Origin: Tenacibaculum adriaticum
Lineage (GTDB): Bacteria; Bacteroidota; Bacteroidia; Flavobacteriales; Flavobacteriaceae
Length of the DNA stretch: 64,000 nucleotides
Reading direction: 5' to 3'
NCBI RefSeq assembly: GCF_008124875.1
Contig: NZ_VNIA01000001.1
Coordinates: forward strand, 124,001-188,000
The notes under the pieces are model-generated. The model had not been told where the DNA came from. It saw only the letters and a program-made list of their open reading frames with translations, and ran no database searches. The position numbers were made by a program, and so were the translations under genes. The number at the start of each line of letters is the position of its first letter. Within the stretch, counting starts at the first letter, position 1. Positions 16,625 through 26,092 of the stretch are shown here, piece by piece.

Positions 16625-19600
16625 TTATTTTATTACAAAGCTCAGTCTTGCAAATACAAATCTTCCTCCAATTCCAAATTGCTGTGCTCTTCGTGACCAA
16701 TCGAAACGACCATCACTTCTGTTATTTCCACCATCTGAAAAACTAGTTGCTGCTTTGTCTGGATAAATATCAAATAAATTATTTGCCCCAACAGTAAATG
16801 TTAATTCTTCTGTTGCTTTAAACCCAACAGACAAGTCAGTAACTATCTTAGAACTAAAAACTTGCTGTCTATCAAGATCAGTAGTTGCCTCAGTTACTTC
16901 TCCGAAATACACATTCCTCAAGAATACATTAAACCTGTCTGTTGACAAGGTATTCGAAAGATTAACCTTCGTTCTAGGTACAGCTTCTTCAAGATAAACT
17001 CGACTATCTTCTGGAAAATATGTATCCACTAAACCTGCATTTGCAATTTGTTGAGAGCTATGAATATCATCTACTTGTTTAGTTTGAGAAAAAGTTGCTG
17101 ATAAATCTGATTTTAATCTCATTCCATCACCTAATTCAGCACTATGTGTAATAACAACATCTAAACCTTTCGATTCTGTATCAATCGCATTTGCAAAAAA
17201 TGATGCTGCAGTAGCATTTGCTTTTTCTAATAATTTTCCAAATTCTGAATCTGAATCATCATTCGTATTGCTATTTGTGTCATTTGTCGTAAACTGACCA
17301 GTATACACAACTCGATCTTCAATACCTACCCAGTAACCATCCACAGTAACCTTTAAATTAGCACTAGGAATTTTAGCTGTAAAACCTAAACTTACACTAG
17401 CTGATTCTTCTTGCTTTAACTCTGGGATACCTAATAATTTAGCAACTCTACTATCATTTGCAAAAGTACCTACCTCTTGAGGGTTTCCTAGGTTATCAAA
17501 AATGGTAGATGTAGAGTTAAAGTTCAACTGATGTAAAGAAGGTGCTCTAAACCCAGTGTTAAAAGCTCCTCTAATATTAATGTTTTCATTCAATTTATAT
17601 CTTGATGAAACCTTGTAATTAAATGTCGATCCAAAATCACTATAATTTTCGAATCTCCCCGCTAAACTAACTAATAATTTCTCTGTTAAATCAGCTTCTA
17701 AATCTGCATATACCCCAATACTATTTCTATCTTTTACTACTTCATTGTCTGGACTAAATCCAGGAAACACTTGAGATGCTCCTGGTCTTGTTCTACCAAA
17801 AAAATCTTCAGTTGACGAGGTACTACCTATAACTGGTAATCCGTCTCCATCGTATTGAGTATAAGATGCTTCTTCACCAGCTACTATCTCATAAATCTCA
17901 GTTCTATACTCACTTCCAAAGGCCGCATTTAACCCTTTAAAAACATCTTTATATTTTTTGGAAAAATCAACATTTGTAGTATTTTGAGTAAAAGAGAACC
18001 CTCCTGCATCAAACTCCGTTGATGAATCATTTAATAAGGAAGCATTTGAAGTGTTTGTTATTTCATATAGAAATCCATTTTTACCCCAAGTATTACTTAC
18101 ATCCACATCCCATTCACTAATTTTACCTCTAATACCAACAGCAACCGATTGATCTTTAATTTTAGAATTAATTTCTGGTAAAAAACCGTTAATATAAATC
18201 GGTGTATAAGTTCTTTCTTGATTTGGTAATCTATAAAAACCAGCAGAATTACCATTTCTGGAACCAAAGCCTCCAAAAGAATATAACTCTGTTCCGTTAT
18301 CATCTAAAGGTAATAACATATTTGCAAAAAAACGTCCTCCTCTTAAACCAGATTGACCAACTCTCATATTGTAATCACTTCTTTCCTGACCTCTAACCAC
18401 TAATTCTTGTTCTGTAAAATCTAAAGGTATAATTCCTGTTGTTTGACCAGATGAATTTACATTTAGAGTAGATAGAATACCCGCCATTGAATTACTCCCA
18501 TCATCAACACCAAAAATATCAACCAAAGAGTTAGCATTAGCAATAGCGTTTTTTGTTTGAAGATCAAAATATGTTACTCCTTGAGCTGCAAATTGAACTT
18601 CAGATAAAGAAAGATCTGCTAAATTCATTCCAGAATTACTAGCTACCCATTCTATTGCGTTAGCACCATTAAAAATATCGCCTTCCCATTCTTTCATTCT
18701 ACTATATGGGTTACGATAGTCAAAATCTCCTGAAAAATTTATAAAACCTCCTTCTTTTCCTAATTTTATACCATAACTAGCAGAAACATTTACAGACTCA
18801 CCATCCATCCCTCCTGTTTGTTCTTCTGCATACTTAGATACATTAGCTCCAGATGTTACTGACAAATTTAATTGATCTGTAGTATCATTAAGTACAATAT
18901 TAATTACTCCTGCAATAGCATCACTACCATACTGTGCAGCCGCACCATCTCTTAAAACTTCAATTCTTTTAATTGACGCAGCAGGGATAGCATTAAGATC
19001 TGTACCTACACTCCCTCTACCAAAAGTTCCGTTTACATTTATTAAAGAAGAAGTATGTCTTCTTTTACCATTAACCAGCACTAAAACCTGATCTGGCCCT
19101 AAACCTCTTAAAGAAGCAGGATCTACATGGTCTGTCCCATCCGAAATTGTCTGAGTATTTGATGAAAATGAAGGTGCCACATAATTTAAAATTTGATTTA
19201 AATTAACTTGAGGACCTGATGTTAATAATTCTTTAACATCAATAACATCAATTGGCACTGGAGAATCTACTACTGTTCTACTCTTGTTACGTGATCCTAT
19301 AGACAATACTACCTCTTCTAAACCAACACTATCTTCTAATAATTTAATAGTAATCGAAGAAACTGATGTTACATTTTTTTCTACAGTTTTAAAACCTATA
19401 GATGAAATCGTTAAAATAGTTGGCAATTTTTTTACGTTAATCGAAAACTTACCATTTTCATCGGTATTTACCCCATTTGTAGTCCCCTTTTCAACCACAT
19501 TAACAAAAGGTAAAGAATCCCCGTTTTCCCCAACAACTTTTCCGTTTATTGTTTGAGCTATGATATTCCCTGTAAATAAAAAAAGTAATGCAACTATAGT

Positions 19601-19627
19601 TTTCCTAAAAATATAGCTTTTTTTCAT
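16625..19627 (-). CDS. TonB-dependent outer membrane receptor with CarboxypepD_reg domain
   Basis: 1000 aa from the ATG at 19627; the frame extends to 19720, but the signal peptide begins at 19627. Order: signal peptide ending near NIIAQ; a carboxypeptidase-regulatory-like domain (about 25-110, GKVVGENGDSLPFVNVVEKG); a plug domain with SLRGLGPDQVLVLVNGKRR and IEVLRDGAAAQYGSDAIAGV; then a beta-barrel of about 750 residues ending at a terminal strand, FVFARLSFVIK. It imports a substrate across the outer membrane using TonB energy. It lacks the SusC hallmarks and there is no SusD next to it. It leads an operon with three lipoproteins. The substrate cannot be told. Confidence 0.92.
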   Translation of the reverse strand: MKKSYIFRKTIVALLFLFTGNIIAQTINGKVVGENGDSLPFVNVVEKGTTNGVNTDENGKFSINVKKLPTILTISSIGFKTVEKNVTSVSSITIKLLEDSVGLEEVVLSIGSRNKSRTVVDSPVPIDVIDVKELLTSGPQVNLNQILNYVAPSFSSNTQTISDGTDHVDPASLRGLGPDQVLVLVNGKRRHTSSLINVNGTFGRGSVGTDLNAIPAASIKRIEVLRDGAAAQYGSDAIAGVINIVLNDTTDQLNLSVTSGANVSKYAEEQTGGMDGESVNVSASYGIKLGKEGGFINFSGDFDYRNPYSRMKEWEGDIFNGANAIEWVASNSGMNLADLSLSEVQFAAQGVTYFDLQTKNAIANANSLVDIFGVDDGSNSMAGILSTLNVNSSGQTTGIIPLDFTEQELVVRGQERSDYNMRVGQSGLRGGRFFANMLLPLDDNGTELYSFGGFGSRNGNSAGFYRLPNQERTYTPIYINGFLPEINSKIKDQSVAVGIRGKISEWDVDVSNTWGKNGFLYEITNTSNASLLNDSSTEFDAGGFSFTQNTTNVDFSKKYKDVFKGLNAAFGSEYRTEIYEIVAGEEASYTQYDGDGLPVIGSTSSTEDFFGRTRPGASQVFPGFSPDNEVVKDRNSIGVYADLEADLTEKLLVSLAGRFENYSDFGSTFNYKVSSRYKLNENINIRGAFNTGFRAPSLHQLNFNSTSTIFDNLGNPQEVGTFANDSRVAKLLGIPELKQEESASVSLGFTAKIPSANLKVTVDGYWVGIEDRVVYTGQFTTNDTNSNTNDDSDSEFGKLLEKANATAASFFANAIDTESKGLDVVITHSAELGDGMRLKSDLSATFSQTKQVDDIHSSQQIANAGLVDTYFPEDSRVYLEEAVPRTKVNLSNTLSTDRFNVFLRNVYFGEVTEATTDLDRQQVFSSKIVTDLSVGFKATEELTFTVGANNLFDIYPDKAATSFSDGGNNRSDGRFDWSRRAQQFGIGGRFVFARLSFVIK

Positions 19628-19825
19628 ATAAAATTTGGTTAAAGTTAATTTAACAAATATTTGCATTTTTTTTAACAAAAACAAGGTTTTGATGAAAATA
19701 TTAAACAACAACTCAGACATAAACGCAAATAAATAAAAATAAAGGTTAAATTATTGAAAATAAAACATCTTATAAACATCAAAATCTTTAACCAACTTTT
19801 AACAACAAAAAAATTCTTATTATTG

Positions 19826-19833
19826 TAGTTTTG
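19826..19833 (+). promoter_or_regulatory. -7 box (TAnnTTTG) of the Bat operon
   Basis: TAGTTTTG, an exact match, lies 35 bases before the moxR start. The 241-nt gap between the receptor gene and moxR is otherwise AT-rich. No exact -7 box was found for the receptor strand. Confidence 0.6.
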
Positions 19834-19868
19834 TTTACCAAAATGTAACCTATAATATTTTAAGAAAA

Positions 19869-20858
19869 ATGGATGTAGATGTAAGAGCTATCAATGAGAA
19901 GATTGAAAAAGAAAGTGCTTTTGTAGATTCATTAACTGCAGAGATGAACAAAGTAATCGTCGGTCAAAAACATATGATTGAACGACTATTAATAGGTCTT
20001 TTGGGTAACGGACATATTCTATTAGAAGGTGTTCCTGGTTTAGCTAAAACATTAGCTATCAACACACTTTCAAAAGCAGTACAAGGTAGCTTTAGCCGAA
20101 TTCAGTTTACTCCAGATTTATTACCCGCAGATGTTGTAGGTACTATGATCTACAATGTTAAAGAAAATGACTTTTCTATTAAAAAAGGACCAATTTTTGC
20201 CAACTTTGTATTAGCGGATGAAATTAACCGTGCTCCAGCGAAAGTACAATCTGCTTTATTAGAAGCTATGCAAGAGCGTCAAGTTACCATCGGCGACACT
20301 ACTTTTAAGTTAGACGAACCTTTCTTGGTCATGGCTACACAAAACCCTGTAGAACAGGAAGGTACTTACCCATTACCCGAAGCACAGGTCGATCGTTTTA
20401 TGTTAAAAACAGTAATTGATTACCCAAATTTACAGGACGAACAAATTATTATGCGTCAAAATTTAAATGGAAAATTTGCAACTATTAATCCTGTTGTTTC
20501 CATAGATCAAATTATTAAAGCTCGTAAAGCAGTTGATGAAGTTTACATGGATGAAAAGATAGAAAAATATATTCTTGATATCATATTTGCAACTCGTTAT
20601 CCAGAAAAATATAATTTAGAAAAATTACAACCTTTAATTAGCTTTGGCTCTTCTCCTCGTGGAAGTATCTCTTTAGCAAAAGCTGCAAAATGTTATGCTT
20701 TTATAAAAAGAAGAGGTTATGTAATTCCAGAAGATGTTCGCGCAATAGTTTATGATGTGTTACGTCATAGAATTGGAATCACTTACGAAGCTGAAGCTGA
20801 AGACATCTCTTCTATTGATATTATTAATGCAATAATAAATGAAGTACAAGTACCTTAA
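19869..20858 (+). CDS. MoxR-family AAA+ ATPase of the Bat operon
   Basis: 329 aa. Walker A-like EGVPGLAKT, Walker B LADEINRAPAKVQSALLEAM, sensor 1 LVMATQNPVEQEGTYPLPEAQ and the arginine-finger region FGSSPRG are all in place. MoxR ATPases act as chaperones together with VWA-domain proteins. It is the first gene of a same-strand run ending with BatE, so it very probably works with the BatA/BatB VWA proteins on envelope or oxidative stress tolerance. Cytosolic. Confidence 0.93.
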   Translation: MDVDVRAINEKIEKESAFVDSLTAEMNKVIVGQKHMIERLLIGLLGNGHILLEGVPGLAKTLAINTLSKAVQGSFSRIQFTPDLLPADVVGTMIYNVKENDFSIKKGPIFANFVLADEINRAPAKVQSALLEAMQERQVTIGDTTFKLDEPFLVMATQNPVEQEGTYPLPEAQVDRFMLKTVIDYPNLQDEQIIMRQNLNGKFATINPVVSIDQIIKARKAVDEVYMDEKIEKYILDIIFATRYPEKYNLEKLQPLISFGSSPRGSISLAKAAKCYAFIKRRGYVIPEDVRAIVYDVLRHRIGITYEAEAEDISSIDIINAIINEVQVP

Positions 20859-20897
20859 AACAACAAATAGAATATAATCCCCAAAATCATTCCCCAA

Positions 20898-21227
20898 ATG
20901 ACATATAATTTAACAACTTACAGAACTATTACAGGAAAAAAACAAATTTTAGAAACCAAAAAAAAGAAAAGCACAGAGGCTATCATCTATCAAGATGGGA
21001 AACCTGCTTTTTTTGTTGACTGTTTCGATTTACAAACGGAATCTAATGTAATAATGAACAGCTTGGTATTATGCCAACAACGCAGTATGAATACCGTAAT
21101 AAAAGAAATTGCTCAAAAAAACAACATTAATTTATCAATAAAAGGAACTCCTTTATTTGTTATTAAAAAGACTTCTGAAATTAAAGAATTAGAATTACCA
21201 CCATTACCGGAAGAATGGTTAAACTAA
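20898..21227 (+). CDS. Small unknown protein inside the Bat operon
   Basis: 109 aa, starting 39 bases after moxR and ending 3 bases before the DUF58 gene, so it is within the transcript. I do not recognise a family. The N-terminal part is basic (KKQILETKKKKSTEA). A two-stranded segment follows (AIIYQDGKPAFFVDCFDL), then two cysteines (in DCFDL and VLCQQR) and a C-terminal acidic/proline tail ending ELELPPLPEEWLN. No signal peptide or membrane helix. Bat operons usually run directly from moxR to DUF58, so this is an unusual insert. It may be a lineage-specific helper or a recent arrival. Confidence 0.65.
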   Translation: MTYNLTTYRTITGKKQILETKKKKSTEAIIYQDGKPAFFVDCFDLQTESNVIMNSLVLCQQRSMNTVIKEIAQKNNINLSIKGTPLFVIKKTSEIKELELPPLPEEWLN

Positions 21228-21230
21228 AAA

Positions 21231-22094
21231 ATGGATACCAAAGAATTACTCAAAAAAGTTCGTAAAATAGAAATTAAGACAAAACGTTTGTCTAATCACA
21301 TCTTTGGAGGTGAATATCATTCTACTTTCAAAGGACGTGGTATGACATTTTCTGAAGTGCGTCAATACCAATATGGTGATGATATTCGTGCTATAGATTG
21401 GAACGTTACTGCTCGCTATAACGAGCCTTATATAAAAGTATTTGAGGAAGAACGAGAACTTACCATGATGTTAATGGTAGATGTTTCTGGTTCAGAATTT
21501 TTTGGTACAGCTACTCAATTTAAAAAAGATACCGCTACGGAAATTGCTGCAACTTTAGCTTTTTCTGCAATTCAAAACAATGACAAAGTTGGCTTAATTT
21601 TATTTTCTTCGGAAGTTGAATTGTTTATCCCTCCTAAAAAAGGAAAAAGCCATGTACTTAGAATTATTCGTGAGTTAATAGAATTTCAACCAAAGAGTAA
21701 ACAAACAAACATCGATGAGGTTTTAAAATTTTTGTCTGGTATTATGAAGAAAAAAGCAATCGTTTTTATGTTGTCTGATTTTATGGATGATAGTTACGAG
21801 CGTACTCTAAAAATTGCAGGAAGAAAACACGACATAACAGGAATTAAGGTGTACGACAAACACGACGAAGAAATTCCAAACCTTGGAGTTGTTCCAATGC
21901 TAGATAGTGAAACTGGCTCAGTAAGTTTAATAAATACAAGTTCGAAATCCGTAAGAACACAGTATAAAGCAAATGCATTACGATTAAACGATTATTTTAC
22001 CACATCTTTCAAAAAAAGTGGTTCTGGAACTATCAATACTAGAGTTGATGAAAGTTATGTAAAAAAATTATTGAGTTATTTTAAAAGTAAATAA
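21231..22094 (+). CDS. DUF58 domain protein of the Bat operon
   Basis: 287 aa. The family motif GRGMTFSEVRQYQYGDDIRAIDWN is clear (given in part: RQYQYGDDIRAIDW), followed by a VWA-like domain with a metal-site motif MVDVSGSEFFG (D-x-S-x-S). No signal peptide or membrane helix, so it is cytosolic. DUF58 proteins occur between MoxR and VWA proteins and are thought to be partners of the ATPase; the biochemical role is unproven. The next gene starts 4 bases later. Confidence 0.92.
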   Translation: MDTKELLKKVRKIEIKTKRLSNHIFGGEYHSTFKGRGMTFSEVRQYQYGDDIRAIDWNVTARYNEPYIKVFEEERELTMMLMVDVSGSEFFGTATQFKKDTATEIAATLAFSAIQNNDKVGLILFSSEVELFIPPKKGKSHVLRIIRELIEFQPKSKQTNIDEVLKFLSGIMKKKAIVFMLSDFMDDSYERTLKIAGRKHDITGIKVYDKHDEEIPNLGVVPMLDSETGSVSLINTSSKSVRTQYKANALRLNDYFTTSFKKSGSGTINTRVDESYVKKLLSYFKSK

Positions 22095-22098
22095 TCCA

Positions 22099-23184
22099 TT
22101 GAAAAAACTATTATTTTACATATCGCTTTTTATTTCTGCTTTTGCATTTTCACAATCATCAATAGTAAAAGTTGAAGTTGACACTACCAACATACGAATT
22201 GGAGAACAATTTCAATACAAAATGTCTGTAGATGAAACAGAAAATGTGATTATTCCTAAGTTAGAAAACCTTAATGGATTGGAGGTTATTGATAGTTTAA
22301 AAATTGATACCATCAATAATAAATTAATTAGAAAATACATTTTAACAGGTTTTGATAGTGGTGCTTTTTATATTCCGCAACAACAAGTTTTCATTAAAAA
22401 CCAAGCTTTTTTAACAGACAGTCTATTAATAAACGTAACTACAGTTCCTGTTGACACAACAAAAATTAAAAAATTCCCTATAAAAGGAATTAAAGGCGAA
22501 CCTTATCAGTTTGATGATTTTAAAACTATTTTATTTTGGGTTTTAGGAATTCTTCTTTTTGTTGGAACTGTTCTTTACTTTGCTTTAAAACGCACACAAA
22601 ATAATGAAGTTAGAACTGCAGAGCCTTTATTAGCTCCATATCAAGAAGCTTTAAGAGGCCTAAAATTATTAGATGAAAAATTATTGTGGCAAAACAATAA
22701 AATTAAACAATATTATAGCGAATTAACAGACGTTATTCGCCATTATATAGAAAGAGAATTACACGTCCCTGCACAAGAAACAACAACCAACGGATTAATA
22801 GAAACATTATCAGATTTTAATGATACTAAGTCTATAAACACCAATAAAGAAACCATTAAAAAATTAGAACTTTTGTTACAGCAGGCAGATTTAGTCAAAT
22901 TTGCTAAATCAAAACCAATGGCACACGAAATTGAAAGTGATAGAAATATTGCTGAAAACATTATTAATAATTTAAAGCTAAATATTACCGAAACTTCACC
23001 TGAAATTAAAAATATTCAGCCGGTCATTATTGTTGAAAAGCCTACTGTAAAAAAGCCTACTGTTATAATAAGAGTATTACTTATCTTACTAATTTTAGTA
23101 ATAGTTGGATTAATATCATACGGATTATCAAAAGCAGTAACCTTGTCAAACTCGTTAAAACAGCCGATAACAAATGTTAAGTAA
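22099..23184 (+). CDS. Membrane protein of the Bat operon, DUF4381-like
   Basis: 361 aa from a TTG start. Signal peptide (to about 19, AFAFSQ), a periplasmic beta-rich part (20-140), one membrane helix (about 147-167, TILFWVLGILLFVGTVLYF), a cytosolic region with KIKQYYSELTDVIRHYIERE typical of DUF4381-like proteins, and a second hydrophobic helix near the C-terminus (about 325-347). It probably anchors or recruits the MoxR/VWA complex. It overlaps batA by 11 bases, which indicates coupled translation. Confidence 0.75.
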   Translation: MKKLLFYISLFISAFAFSQSSIVKVEVDTTNIRIGEQFQYKMSVDETENVIIPKLENLNGLEVIDSLKIDTINNKLIRKYILTGFDSGAFYIPQQQVFIKNQAFLTDSLLINVTTVPVDTTKIKKFPIKGIKGEPYQFDDFKTILFWVLGILLFVGTVLYFALKRTQNNEVRTAEPLLAPYQEALRGLKLLDEKLLWQNNKIKQYYSELTDVIRHYIERELHVPAQETTTNGLIETLSDFNDTKSINTNKETIKKLELLLQQADLVKFAKSKPMAHEIESDRNIAENIINNLKLNITETSPEIKNIQPVIIVEKPTVKKPTVIIRVLLILLILVIVGLISYGLSKAVTLSNSLKQPITNVK

Positions 23185-24178
23185 TTTCGAGTTTCATAGT
23201 CCAGAATTTTTATGGTTATTTATCCTAATTCCATTATTAGCTATTTGGTTTTTCTTTAGTAGAAAAAAAGAGAGTGCACAACTTACCATATCGAGCATAA
23301 AAGGATTTAAAGGTTCAAATTCATTTCTTCCGAAATTAAAACCTTTGTTATACATGTTTCGTTTGTTGGCTTTTAGCGCACTTATTATAGCATTGGCAAG
23401 ACCAAGAAATGTAGCAGTTAGTAAGAAAACCAAAACCAACAGAGGTATCGATATAGTTATGGCTATTGACGTTTCTGCTAGTATGTTAGCAAAAGATTTA
23501 CAACCTAACCGCTTAGAAGCCTTAAAAAGAGTGGCTACCGATTTCGTAAATCGTCGTCCGAATGACAGGATTGGAATTGTGGTGTACGCAGGTGAAAGCT
23601 TTACACAAACACCAATTACAAGCGACAAATCTATTATAAAAAGAACTATTTCTGAAATTAAATGGGGACAATTAGATGGCGGGACAGCTATAGGAATGGG
23701 GTTGGGTTCTGCGGTTAACAGACTTAAAGAAAGTAAAGCAAAAAGTAAAGTGATTATTTTGTTGACAGATGGAGTAAACAACTCTGGTTTTGTGGATCCT
23801 AGAACAGCTACTGAACTCGCTAAAGAGCTCAACATTAAAGTATACACTATTGGAATAGGAACTAATGGAATGGCTCCTTTTCCTTGGGCAAAAGACCCTA
23901 GAACAGGACAATTATCTTTTAGAAATCAACAAGTAGAAATCGACGAAGAATTATTAAAATTCATCGCTAAAGAAACTGAAGGACGTTATTTTAGAGCCAC
24001 AAACAATAGTAAACTGAAAGCAATTTACGATGAAATTGATAAATTAGAAAAAACAAAAATTGAAGAATTTAAGTATTACAATTACACCGAAAAATATCGT
24101 TTTTGGGTACTTTTAGCAGGACTTTTTTTATTGTTAGAATTTTTACTGAAAAACACATTATTCAAAAGCTTTATATAA
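23174..24178 (+). CDS. batA: BatA, VWA-domain membrane protein
   Basis: 334 aa. Two N-terminal membrane helices (about 10-28 and 58-77), a VWA domain (about 90-300) with the metal-ion-dependent adhesion site D99-V-S101-A-S103, and a C-terminal membrane helix (about 310-328). The stretch after the metal site (MLAKDLQPNRLEALK) is a Bat family signature. Paired with the very similar BatB; both are thought to form a membrane complex that protects against oxidative or envelope stress. Confidence 0.92.
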   Translation: MLSNFEFHSPEFLWLFILIPLLAIWFFFSRKKESAQLTISSIKGFKGSNSFLPKLKPLLYMFRLLAFSALIIALARPRNVAVSKKTKTNRGIDIVMAIDVSASMLAKDLQPNRLEALKRVATDFVNRRPNDRIGIVVYAGESFTQTPITSDKSIIKRTISEIKWGQLDGGTAIGMGLGSAVNRLKESKAKSKVIILLTDGVNNSGFVDPRTATELAKELNIKVYTIGIGTNGMAPFPWAKDPRTGQLSFRNQQVEIDEELLKFIAKETEGRYFRATNNSKLKAIYDEIDKLEKTKIEEFKYYNYTEKYRFWVLLAGLFLLLEFLLKNTLFKSFI

Positions 24179-24182
24179 GAAG

Positions 24183-25223
24183 ATGTATAAATTAGAAGAG
24201 CCAGTATATTTTTATTTATTTACAATTATTCCCGTGATAATTGTGGTTTTCTTGTTGGTTTTATGGTGGAAAAAGCGAACGCAAAAAAAATTCGCATATC
24301 CTGATCTTTTAGCAAGATTAGCTCCTAATATATCTACTTTTAAATCTGTTCTGAAATTAATTTTATTTTTAATTGGTATATCATTTTTAATTATTTCTTT
24401 AGTAAACCCGAAGATGGGTACCAAACTTAAAACAGTAAAACGCGAAGGTGTTGATATTGTTTTTGCGTTAGATGTTTCTAAAAGTATGTTAGCCGAAGAT
24501 ATTGCTCCTAACCGATTAGAAAAAGCGAAACAAATTATTTCTAAAATCATAGATAAACTAGGAAGTGATCGTGTTGGAATTATCATTTATGCAGGAAACG
24601 CATATCCGCTATTGCCAATTACAACAGATCACGCCGCAGCAAATATGTTTTTGCAAAATGCAAATCCTGATATGGTTTCTAGCCAAGGAACAGCAATTAA
24701 TGAAGCTTTGAATTTGGCAAAAACTTATTATAATAATGACGAGCAAACCAATCGCTTTTTAATTGTTATTTCTGATGGTGAAGATCATCAAGAAGAAACC
24801 AAACAAATAGCACAAAACCTAGCTAATGAAGGGGTAAAAATGTATACAATTGGTGTAGGAACAGAAAAAGGAGGTCCAATTCCGATAAAATTAAATGGCT
24901 CGCTTATTGGTTATAAAAAAGACAATAAAGGCGAAACAGTAATCACACAACGTAAACCAGATATTTTACAAGGCATTGCTGAAGCCTCTAATGGCATGTA
25001 TATTGATGGTAATAAAACAGAAAACCCTGTAAACACTATTGAAAAGATAATTGGGAATGCACAAAAAAGTGAATTTGAGACCAAACAATTTTCCGATTAT
25101 AAAGATCAATTCCAATGGTTTGTAGGGCTTGGATTCTTATTTTTATTATTAGATGTTTTCTTGTTTGATAAGAAGACTAAATGGTTAAAGAAAGTTGATT
25201 TATTTAATGAGGAAAAGAAGTAA
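24183..25223 (+). CDS. batB: BatB, VWA-domain membrane protein
   Basis: 346 aa. The same architecture as its neighbour: two N-terminal membrane helices (about 8-28 and 55-74), a VWA domain with D97-V-S99-K-S101 followed by MLAEDIAPNRLEKAK, ISDGEDHQEE in the middle, and a last membrane helix (about 308-327). It probably arose by tandem duplication with BatA. It starts 4 bases after batA, and batC begins 1 base after its stop. Confidence 0.92.
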   Translation: MYKLEEPVYFYLFTIIPVIIVVFLLVLWWKKRTQKKFAYPDLLARLAPNISTFKSVLKLILFLIGISFLIISLVNPKMGTKLKTVKREGVDIVFALDVSKSMLAEDIAPNRLEKAKQIISKIIDKLGSDRVGIIIYAGNAYPLLPITTDHAAANMFLQNANPDMVSSQGTAINEALNLAKTYYNNDEQTNRFLIVISDGEDHQEETKQIAQNLANEGVKMYTIGVGTEKGGPIPIKLNGSLIGYKKDNKGETVITQRKPDILQGIAEASNGMYIDGNKTENPVNTIEKIIGNAQKSEFETKQFSDYKDQFQWFVGLGFLFLLLDVFLFDKKTKWLKKVDLFNEEKK

Positions 25224-25224
25224 A

Positions 25225-26040
25225 ATGAAGAAGATATTCAACATATTATTAATACTACTGATGTTTTCATCAGTTAAAATTATTGCACAACAAGACTCTT
25301 TAAAACTTCAACGCGAAGCTCGTGCTTTACTTAGAAACGGAAATGAGTTGTATAAAAAGCAAAAGTACAGCGACGCTTCTATTGCATACAGAAAAGCGTT
25401 GGGAAAAGACAGCAAATATGATAAAGCGAGTTATAATTTTGGCAATGCTTTATATCAAGATAAAAACTACAAAGAAGCAGTTTCTCAATACGAATTAACT
25501 GCAAAAACGGCTAAAGATAAATTTGTGAAAGCTGAAGCTTACCATAATATTGGTAATGCTATGATGGAACAAAAACAATTTCAACAAGCTGTAGATGCAT
25601 ATAAAAATGCATTAAGAAAAAATCCGAATGATGATGAAACTCGTTACAATTTAGCTGCCGCACAAAAACAATTAGAAAAAGAGAAACAAAATCAGAATAA
25701 AGACAAGGATAAAAACAAAGACAATAAAGATAATAAGGACAAGAAGAACGAAGAGGATAAGAAAAAGGATCAAAATAAAGACAAAAAAGACGGCGACGAT
25801 AAAGATAAAAAGGACGATAAGAAAGATCAAAAAGGAGACGATAAACAGGATCAGAACAAACAAAATAAAGACGATAAAAAAGATCCTAATCAACAACCAA
25901 AACCTCAACAAGGTAAAATGACGCCTGAACAAATGAAGCAATTGCTTGAGAGTTTAAATAACGAAGAGAAGAAGACTCAAAAGAAAATGAATGTTCAAAA
26001 GTCTAAAGGACAAAAAGTAAAACAAGAGAAAGATTGGTAA
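25225..26040 (+). CDS. batC: BatC, TPR protein with long Lys/Asp/Gln-rich tail
   Basis: 271 aa from the ATG at 25225, which begins the signal peptide; an earlier in-frame start at 25195 lies in batB. Three TPR-like repeats cover about 30-145 (e.g. GNELYKKQKYSDASIAYRKA and YNFGNALYQDKNYKEAVSQY). A strikingly low-complexity region of K, D, N and Q follows (about 150-225), then a short conserved end with MTPEQMKQLLESLNNEEKK, which is a BatC feature. Periplasmic; probably a scaffold for the BatA/BatB complex. Confidence 0.9.
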   Translation: MKKIFNILLILLMFSSVKIIAQQDSLKLQREARALLRNGNELYKKQKYSDASIAYRKALGKDSKYDKASYNFGNALYQDKNYKEAVSQYELTAKTAKDKFVKAEAYHNIGNAMMEQKQFQQAVDAYKNALRKNPNDDETRYNLAAAQKQLEKEKQNQNKDKDKNKDNKDNKDKKNEEDKKKDQNKDKKDGDDKDKKDDKKDQKGDDKQDQNKQNKDDKKDPNQQPKPQQGKMTPEQMKQLLESLNNEEKKTQKKMNVQKSKGQKVKQEKDW

Positions 26041-26065
26041 TGTTGAATGAATAAATCAAATTTTT

Positions 26066-26073
26066 TATTTTTA
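26066..26073 (+). promoter_or_regulatory. Possible internal promoter box before batD
   Basis: TATTTTTA followed by CC, one base off the -7 consensus, in the 52-nt gap between batC and batD and 19 bases before the batD ATG. It may give extra batDE transcript. Confidence 0.3.
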
Positions 26074-26092
26074 CCTGTTTTTTAAAAAATAT

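Noticed and set aside
14224..19627. SusC/SusD polysaccharide utilisation locus
   Set aside because: No SusD homologue, no glycoside hydrolase and no SusC hallmarks; only a TonB receptor with three unrelated lipoproteins.
23194..23847. 217-codon minus-strand frame across batA
   Set aside because: Lies wholly inside a well-supported VWA gene, has no family features, and no promoter or start signal of its own was seen.
25672..25941. 89-codon open frame on the minus strand inside batC
   Set aside because: It is the complement of the Lys/Asp/Gln-rich tail of BatC; the product would be almost only F, I, L and V, an artefact of the repetitive codons.
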